A stretch of DNA of 64,000 nt from Asterias amurensis (Eukaryota; Echinodermata; Asteroidea; Forcipulatida; Asteriidae): NCBI RefSeq assembly GCF_032118995.1, contig NC_092669.1, positions 11,332,335 to 11,396,334 on the forward strand. The letters are read 5' to 3'. Shown here piece by piece: positions 57,355 through 64,000 of this stretch. Made by a program: the position numbers and the translations under genes. The first letter of the stretch is position 1; every line of letters begins with the position of its first letter. The notes under the pieces are model-generated. The model searched no databases. It saw only the letters and a list, made by a program, of their open reading frames with translations, and was not told the DNA's origin.

Positions 57355-60300
57355 TCACAATATGTCTGGCTTAGTCTGGCTTCGGCAACTCTCCCACGTC
57401 TCAATTGCTTCGTTGACGAGCACCTCAGCACTGTCTGGTGGAACCTTGATAAGAAAACAAAAATATTAAATTCATTAGACTACCATTTTGTTTTAAGAAA
57501 CTTCAATAAAAATAGGCCCTATCCCTGGGGCTCAAATTTTACACTAGACCACCAGCCCAAGGCCAGTGATTTCAGTGTTGGACCAGTAAACTCAAGACAA
57601 GAGAAGTCTGGTGGTCGTTTTTTTCTTTTCAATTCTTTGTCTGAAAAGAATGATGTTCAAATGTCGAGTTTGAGTCTCACAAATATATCTAAAAAACGGA
57701 AGAGATCAATTTTCTCTTTTGGTCATTTTGATTCTAGTCGCTTTTCATTTTGATTGTGGTCTTGTACATAAAATCCCAGTCCAGTAAAGTTTCTGAGCTA
57801 CAAATCCTGTGATCTTATGGACTTTTCCCCGAAATTTGAGCCCTGATCCCAAACCAATCTTACCTTAAGGAGAAACTGCACAATGGCGTCATACTTTGTC
57901 ATCCCGAGAAGTTGGCGTCTGTAAGTTAAGACAAAGACTTGAGCTACGTAGACTGTGATGAGAGGCGCACCACCAATCAATCGGTCCATAACCCTGTGAT
58001 GGAAAGTCATATTAAAATAGTGAATGATTTCAAAGGGCCTGGTACTAAATAAGCATTGGGCGACTAATTAATTTTACTACTCGACTAGTCATGCCTTAAA
58101 TAGTCGCGACTTAGACACTAGTCAAGACTAATTTTTAAGACCCAAGATGCATTGCGGCATGTGAGGCATGTGAGTGGGTCATGGGGGAAAAAGCGGGAAA
58201 CTTGTCCATTTTTTTTAAGCCAGGGCTACAGTCTGTACTTGTGCTGTAGCGTAAACAAAACATCAACAGAAACATAAGCCACAATTCTTACATCGAACAA
58301 TGTGTTGTTCGACCTAATTTTCAAGATGTTGTTTTGGTATTCCTTAGACAGGTCTTCAAAGACTGCCATGTTTATACGTTCCTTGTCGCGTAAATCGTTG
58401 CAACGTGTAATAATAATAATACATTTTTATATAGTTCTTTTATCACAGCCGGAAGGGCGTCCTAAAACGCTTCTGACATTGTTACCCCTGGTCACTGGGC
58501 CATATTATATTTGGTTCCTTTAACCATCTCGGCTCCCTGGGGAGTATACAGCCAGTGCTGTGAGTTATCGCGCTCCAAGCTAATCATATTAAATAGAGCT
58601 CAAATGCCCACACACCACACACAAACGGGTGTCGAGTGAAAGACATGTGCGCCTCCCCTGGTCTTGGCTCAAGGTGATGGCTGTTTAATACAGTTTTTAG
58701 TAAAGTGCCTACTAAAATTCTACTAACTCGTACCTCCCTAATGGACCTGGTGGTATAACACCAGCAAACATCCCTCCAAACCACGCCTTGTAGACCAGAC
58801 CCATTCGGCTGAGGACACCTGTCGTCTCTAGGTGCTTAAGGAGTTGAGAATCCTCCTTCTGCAGTTGGGTCACAAAGCGCTGAGACTGGAGAAATGAAAG
58901 TAAATTATTGGATATTATTTGGCTTTACCCTTTGAACACTGATATGGGTTAGCACTGTATACTCAGTACTTTCCCGAGTACCAAAAAAAACATAGAGCTG
59001 CTTAAGCAGTAAAGTGCTGAACAATTTTCTGCTTTATAGCAGAAATGAGCAGGATACCAGTCATAAATTGTTCACGTGACATGGTAGTTTGGCTGGTTTG
59101 CCTAATTCTGGTAAGCATAACTTTGTTGTGCTTAGCTACTTTTTGTGCTTTAAAGCAGCTGTGTGAGATTGGATGGAAATGAGGAGAAAACAAATAATGC
59201 GAATAATGCAAAGTTTGTTGACTGACAGATACTGAAATTTCTCACCAGTTGTAAGACGGAATCTTTGTCAATGAGGTTCCTGCGGATTGTAGCTGTAATC
59301 CAGTAGGCGTCTACCTCGTTGTCAAACAACTCGATGACTGTCTCCGCCAGCGAGATAAAACATTCCTCTTCCTGACACTAAGATCAAAGAATAACAAAAA
59401 GTGTTTATTGTCATTTACTCTCTGGTTCATAACATGGTATGGTTAAAGGCAATGGACACTATCGGTAATTGTCAAAGAACCAGTCTTCTCACTTGGTGTA
59501 TCTCAACATATGCATAAAATAACAAATCTGTGAAAAATTTGACTCAATTTGTCATCAAAGTTGCAAGAGAACAATAACAGAAAAAATCACTCTTGTTGCA
59601 CAACTACATAATTTAAACCATTAATTGCTTCCCTGCAGCCAGAAATATTTTTAAACTTACCTAAGTGGCTAGTTAGTTTGTTGGCAAGAGGTAACTTCTC
59701 CTCCAGTAAGGAATACATGTACATAATTTTGTGCACCACTACACACTTTTTTAAGCCATACTTTTCTTCCCCGCAGCCAGAAATGTTTGCCAGTGCACTT
59801 TAGTGGCTACTAGTTTGTTGGCAAGAGAAAACCTTTTCTCCGTTAAGATATTTTTTAAGGTCAATGGAAGTAAGAACTGTTGGGTACCACTACCGCTTTA
59901 AACCATAGTTTCTTCCCTGCAGCCAGAAGTATTTGTCAATGTTCTTAGTGGCTAGTAGTTTGTCCGCCAGAGGTAACATCTCGCCCAAAAAGACATTTCA
60001 TACAGGTTAATGGAACTAGGAAATGGGAAGTGTTGGGTACCTCTACACTAAAAACCATAGTTTCTTCCCTGCAGCCAGAAATATTTGTCAATGTACCTCA
60101 ATGGCTAGTTGTTCGTCCTCAAGCGGTAACCTTCTCTCCTCCAGAAGGAACATCTTGAGGAATTCACTGCTCAAGGCGGTAGTGTGATCGATGTGTCCCA
60201 TAACTCGTAGTGCATTGCGGAGGTCGTTAAATTGCTCACTGCGTTGTTGCATGACAAAGTCATGGGTGGAGGGATGGGGCGGGACTATGCCTGAAACAAA

Positions 60301-61606
60301 TAGAGGGGAACAAATTCTAAAAAGAGACCTTTAGAACATTTCATCACAGGGTAAGAGATTAATGTGCAATGATGAACCTAATGTTACAGGCATGATGAAC
60401 CTAATGTTACAGGCATGACAAGCCTGCCAGCCGATTTCAAGAAACGCTAGGATTAATCCTATCTCGAGTTAGGACGAGTAACCCGTTCTAACTTAGGATG
60501 GGTTCAACATGTCCTACGCCTTTGGATATGGAACTTAACTCATCCTAAGTCCTACGATTAATCCAAAGTTAGGAAGAGTTTGGTGAAATTGAAGGCTGGA
60601 GCTTTAGCTTTGGAGCTCAAAGTAGCCCCACTTGTGTAGCCAAGGATTGGCCACACAAGTGGGGCTAAACTTTATGAAGGCACTGCCAATTTCATTTCTC
60701 ACAGGGTACTTCCATTTGAGAACCTTATCATGGCAATGGGATGTGCATGTTGGAAGGGGCAACAAGGCCATCCCAGGGGCAATAGGGGCCATGGCTGTTG
60801 TGTGATTCCAAGCCTTAATAATAATACGGGATGATTCTAGTCGTTTGCACTTGGGCCATGTCCGAAACGGCGACTTCCGCTTCCGCTACGGCTAGATCGC
60901 GTGCGTCCTGCGTAATCTTCAACACTGGCCGACTTGCTGATCTAGCCGTAGCTGTAGCCGAAGACGCTGCTTTGGACACGGCCTGAATACTTACCTAGGA
61001 TAACTTTCCACACTAGTGGTCTGAACATCGCTGAGAGCGGAAAGCGTAGACAAAACATTGATAACTTCCCAATGTCTGCATGTAATGAAAGATATCAACA
61101 ATTAATATTACCGCAGCCCGCAGAGAAATGAAAAAGGATGGTGCTGCAAGCCTCAAGTGTAGTGAAGGGAAGCCTCATAGTAATACGGTAAGGTACTAAA
61201 GAAATGGATCATTTATTTGGAACCATAATCGGGTGTAATTCGTGGTAAAAATATATTAAAAGTTACAAAATACATCACATAACAAAATAGTTCATCTATT
61301 TTACTAGTTGAAATTAAGGTTAAAAAAGTAAACGCAATTATTATTAAAAAATGGGCAGCTAAATTGTATCGATACAAGAAAACTGTTACTTACTGAACGT
61401 CAATCTAAAACAAAAAAAATCGCTGGTTATAAACGGTGTTTTGGATTGATTTAACAAAGAAAGTGAACATGAAAGAACCAAAATTGAACGTGAACATTAC
61501 CTAAAGGATCTTCCTTCAGCAGAATCTGCAAAGATTTCTTCTCCTCCACACCTCGGAACCCAACTTTTTCATAATAATGAGATCGGAAATTCCTGCCGTC
61601 CGTCAT
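57355..61606 (-). CDS. TBC1D7: TBC1 domain family member 7 (TBC1D7), complete, 7 exons
   Basis: Exons: 61501-61606, 60995-61075, 60097-60290, 59246-59377, 58734-58885, 57864-57993, 57355-57444. They total 885 nt and 294 aa (human is 293). The start [20 protein letters not shown], then [10 protein letters not shown], is nearly identical to human. [20 protein letters not shown] matches the TBC entry. [29 protein letters not shown] and [20 protein letters not shown] follow the human order. The TBC domain spans about residues 45-235. In animals TBC1D7 is the third subunit of the TSC1-TSC2 complex, which restrains Rheb and TORC1. The family is catalytically unusual and acts largely as a scaffold. 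Intron 3 holds degenerate tandem copies of the exon 3 end. It is head-to-head with FLAD1, with only 630 bp between start codons. Confidence 0.95.
58053..58190 (+). repeat. hAT-like MITE family J fragment, TBC1D7 intron 5
   Basis: 'attgggcgactaattaatttt', 'aaatagtcgcgactta', 'actagtcaagactaattttta' and 'aagatgcattgcggcat' match 17710-18066 (reverse) and the fragment at 32283-32345. Confidence 0.55.
58417..58560 (-). repeat. SINE-1 tail fragment, TBC1D7 intron 5
   Basis: 'acatttttatatagttctttt', 'cactgggcc' and 'ctcggctccctggggagtatacagcc' are the reverse of the SINE-1 3' half. Confidence 0.5.
58988..59165. repeat. GCTGCTTAAGCA palindromic element, TBC1D7 intron 4
   Basis: 'catagagctgcttaagcagtaaagtgctg' and 'tttgtgctttaaagcagctgtgtgagatt' pair. 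A reverse SINE tail fragment ('gttagcactgtatactcagtactttcccgag') lies just before it (58940-58978). Confidence 0.55.
59447..59630 (+). repeat. MITE family A, right-truncated
   Basis: TTAA at 59443-59446 and the left terminus aggcaatggacactatcgg. It is lost after 'gttgcacaactac', right where the exon-end array begins. Confidence 0.65.
59631..60150 (-). repeat. Tandem array of the TBC1D7 exon 3 end (1 functional + 3 degenerate units)
   Basis: Units begin (plus strand) at 'ccctgcagccagaa' positions 59631, 59768, 59915 and 60067, giving periods of 137-152 bp. The last is the real exon 3 end and donor. In each unit the minus strand reads a version of '...GAGAAGGTTACC-CTT...CTAGCC-ATT' and then intron sequence 'tatttctggctgc.ggg'. 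The unit at 59631 keeps a strong AG|GTAAGT donor (GT at 59659-59660), better than the real exon's GTACAT. Confidence 0.8.
60430..60600. repeat. Palindromic 'agccgatttcaagaaacgctagg' element, TBC1D7 intron 2
   Basis: A sister of 46655-46815, with 'gagttaggacgagtaacccgttctaac' inside and 'ggaagagtttggtgaaattgaaggct' at the right. A separate small palindrome ('gtagccccacttgtgtagcca...tggccacacaagtggggctaa') follows at 60621-60669. Confidence 0.6.
60852..60985. repeat. Palindromic family H, copy 2, TBC1D7 intron 2
   Basis: 'gggccatgtccgaaacggcg', 'cgctacggctagatc' and 'gatctagccgtagctgtagccg...tttggacacggcc' pair as inverted arms. Its right end lies 10 bases from the TBC1D7 exon 2 donor. Confidence 0.65.
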
Positions 61607-62236
61607 CTTTTAATTCTTACAGAATTTCACGAACTAGACCATCCGATGAGGGCGCTGTTTCAAAGAATGATTAGAAACAAAATGTTACAAGTTTTTATTT
61701 CTACCAATTTCACTTAACTAAATCAGTCTTATATGCACCCATGACATCTAGATAAACACCAGAGAATCTATACAAATAATACTAGACGAACTAGTCGAAA
61801 AACTCAGTAAACAAAGCACAACTTACCGATGTTTTGGGATAAAACATTTTTTGTAAGCAGACGACAAGTTTACATTGTGCAGGAGATAGCGCCCTCTTGG
61901 GACGAAATAATTTAATTAATTTAAACAGCGCCCTCATAGTCGACAAATAGTTTGGTTCATTGCAAAGGGCGCCCTCTAAAAGAAAACAATTTCGATTAAT
62001 TTGAAAGGGCGCCCTCTAAATAAAACAATATTTCGATTTATTGGAAAGGGCGCCCTCTCAGTACATCAAATAATCCCAATAAACCATAAACAGCGCCATC
62101 ATCGCCCACTTGACAGGTTGCAGAGATAGTATGATACCCAAACCAGTTTTGTTACTTGGTGATTAATGTACATGAAAAAGCAAATGGGAACGGGTACCAG
62201 ACCGCTGTATAAAAACATGATTATGCAACGGAAAAA
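61607..62236. promoter_or_regulatory. TBC1D7/FLAD1 bidirectional promoter with a GCGCCCTCT array
   Basis: Only 630 bp separate the two start codons. GAGGGCGCTGTTT lies at 61648-61660, next to TBC1D7. GCGCCCTC/A cores lie at 61889, 61928, 61969, 62009, 62050 and (as GCGCCATC) 62093. They sit at 39-43-bp spacing in otherwise AT-rich units ('aacaatttcgattaatttgaaaggg'). Confidence 0.65.
61889..62100. repeat. ~40-bp tandem array, six units
   Basis: The three central units contain the palindrome AGGGCGCCCT. All six keep GCGCC, while the AT-rich linkers vary. The last unit ends about 135 bases before the FLAD1 start. Confidence 0.8.
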
Positions 62237-63869
62237 ATGAATGCCGGTTTCAGGAAGATATTTACCAAAAATCAGATTGCCGCCGTCCGTCGTCTGCAAT
62301 TAATTGGAAACAACATCAATTTACAGCGAACATCCAGCCGCAGAATGAGTGCAAATTCCAGGCAGACCGCAGGCATTTTGAGTAAGGTTTGTGTTGTGTA
62401 GTGTACTGTAAATAAACAAGGACGAGGTGTGTGCACCCACTCAGCTCTACTCTACACTGTTTTATCAGCCCCCCACACACACTGCATGACTGTGCACCAA
62501 CTGCAGCACTGACCATGCTGACTGCACAAACTGCTTAGGGCACAGGCAGGCACTGGTGGTGCCAGGTTTTCCAACAAAATAATGATGAGATGTGATTGAA
62601 TTGAATTGAACAGCTAGTCAGCAGATTTGCTTCATTTTTACCACTTTTTTGAAAATCATGACACAAATTCTAGTAAGTAGGGGGGCCTACTAGTAGGAAC
62701 ACTAACTTGATCCTCAATGTCTAATGAATCGTACAATATCACTCAAAACACCATTTAAAAAAAAAAATTGAAGAAAAAAGACAAAAAAATTACCAGATCC
62801 CCGAGCGAAAGAGTAAAAATGTCCCAGGTTGAAAATTTGAATCTGAGGGGGGCTGTGTGTGCAAGCACCGGGGTCAACGACTCAGCACTGCGTGTGGTGC
62901 ATTTGTGTATCCCGGTAACTGTGCAGCCGTAGTCTTGGTTCCAAGACCATTGATATTGCGCGGTCACTGTTGAAACCAGCCACAGCAGAAAAGTAAAACC
63001 TTGTCTTCAAATCAAGGGCCTTGGGCTTATGTTGGCTCAGTAATAAATTGAAAGCCAGTCATGGTAACTTTCCCTGTGCGTGGCAGCAGCGGAAGAATAA
63101 GTCCAAAGGGGTCACAGCTTAAAAATAAGTTTATGTAGTCCTAAGTGGTTTGGTCTCAAGTCAAGATAAGGCCACATAAAAATATAAAAATTGTTGATCG
63201 TCCCCGCTCGACCGTACAAAACCCCCCGACCCCTTTTTTATTTTTTTTTATTTTATTTTTTTTTTTTTATCTTTATCATAAAAATTATGTCTGAATATCT
63301 CTTTATACTTTTACTGCCCAGATTTTTCAGCTGAAATTTTTTTTCAAAATGTACAGGTTTTAAAAGATGTTTAAATTAAAGAAGGTTTTTATTCATGTTG
63401 GTAAAGCAAGAACAATTCTTCAAATATTATTTGGGCTACACTGTGCTTAATTGTTTGAAAAAGTTTACAGAAAATGTCATCTAGGAGTTAAATTTGTTTG
63501 ACAAAACTATTGAAAACATCAAAAACACACAAACTCTCTGTTTTACAGTGATTGCGATGATTTCTTTATTCTTGATTTCATATTTGTTTGGCATGTCAAC
63601 AAAACCTTTTTTTTTAAACAAAAAAACAAAACAAACTCCCCCTCCCCCATCCGCAAAAAAAAGGGCGATCACAATTTTTTTTTTTATGTGGCCTTATGAG
63701 TGAAAAACTGGAATTGGATTCATCACCTTTACCCACTGGTAAAATTTTGTTTATCTTTGTTTTATTTTTTAAAGTTATCGGAGATGAGATTCTGAAGGGC
63801 CACACACAGGATACTAACTCCCACTTCCTGTGCAAGGAGCTCTATGACCTAGGGGTCAAAGTTGAAAGG
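62237..63869 (+). CDS. FLAD1: FAD synthase (FLAD1), N-terminal part; gene continues past the window
   Basis: Exon 1 is 62237-62381 (145 nt, donor GTAAGG) and exon 2 is 63775-63869 (95 nt, donor GTGAGT). They join in frame as [22 protein letters not shown], then [15 protein letters not shown]. This is the start of the molybdopterin-binding (MoaB/CinA-like) domain of FLAD1, whose human form reads [17 protein letters not shown]1 makes FAD from FMN and ATP through its C-terminal PAPS-reductase-like domain, and the N-terminal domain has FAD hydrolase activity. Residues 1-36 are rich in Arg/Lys/Asn with no acidic residue ([20 protein letters not shown]), which fits a mitochondrial presequence. Met37 (62345-62347) could start a cytosolic form. 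The rest of the gene is beyond 64000. Confidence 0.9.
62382..63774 (+). other. FLAD1 intron 1
   Basis: No other exon is seen. It holds a terminus of the TAGTCTTGG family near 62930, poly-T/A tracts at 62756-62790 and 63230-63275, and otherwise unremarkable AT-rich DNA. Confidence 0.55.
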
Positions 63870-64000
63870 GTGAGTATGTTTGTTAAAACCACTTGTGTCA
63901 ACGGTTTGAAGTTTGAAAGACTTACTTGCTCATGGTTATTTTTTATACAAACATGGGAAGTAGATTTGGGCTTCTTCCTGATTCATATCCCAGATTTTGC

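Noticed and set aside
56698-57753. Several 80-150-codon forward frames
   Set aside because: They overlap the TBC1D7 3' region and last exon on the other strand and carry no recognised domain.

Overview
The window is AT-rich animal nuclear DNA with spliced genes, GT-AG introns of about 0.1 to 4 kb, and a dense cover of short foldback (MITE-like) elements and tRNA-derived SINEs. The gene set (FNBP4, RIC8, ROPN1L, THYN1, TBC1D7, FLAD1 and a secreted protein with a farnesoic-acid-O-methyltransferase-type domain) is metazoan. The repeat style and the PAN-like plus FA-domain protein suggest an invertebrate deuterostome, most likely an echinoderm and perhaps a sea star. That is an inference from recognition, not a search result. 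I saw no LTR retrovirus, Polinton or CRISPR.

Layout, left to right. 1-4048: gene-poor DNA with MITE copies. 4049-7174 (+): last three exons of an unnamed histidine-rich protein ending in an SH3 domain. 7175-11501: repeat-filled convergent spacer. 11502-24341 (-): complete 14-exon FNBP4 (936 aa). 24342-26625: divergent spacer with a 55-bp-stem hairpin. 26626-37714 (+): complete 14-exon RIC8 (587 aa), with a likely 2.2-kb 3' UTR holding a 382-bp palindrome. 42070-43854 (-): 270-aa secreted PAN-like/FA-domain protein, with a 13-bp minisatellite just upstream. 46499-51437 (-): ROPN1L/RSP11-like (223 aa), with a hAT MITE in an intron. 52668-56360 (+): THYN1 (231 aa, EVE domain). 57355-61606 (-): TBC1D7 (294 aa). 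62237 to the right edge (+): start of FLAD1. All complete models close in frame, with total coding lengths divisible by three.

Three gene pairs are head-to-head (FNBP4/RIC8, ROPN1L/THYN1, TBC1D7/FLAD1). They span heterotrimeric G-protein chaperoning (RIC8), TSC/Rheb control (TBC1D7), flavin cofactor synthesis (FLAD1), cilia (ROPN1L) and actin/formin or splicing-linked WW biology (FNBP4). Nothing suggests one shared pathway. The most distinctive content is the repeat ecology. Three MITE families are flanked by TTAA. Two or three palindromic families show 3-bp CAG/CTG duplications. One hAT MITE has a perfect 8-bp target duplication. Several nested insertions act as natural 'before and after' pairs that reveal target sites. 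Other notable items are a degenerate tandem array of a TBC1D7 exon end, a six-unit GCGCCCTCT array in the TBC1D7/FLAD1 promoter, and a possible dual-start (mitochondrial/cytosolic) FLAD1.
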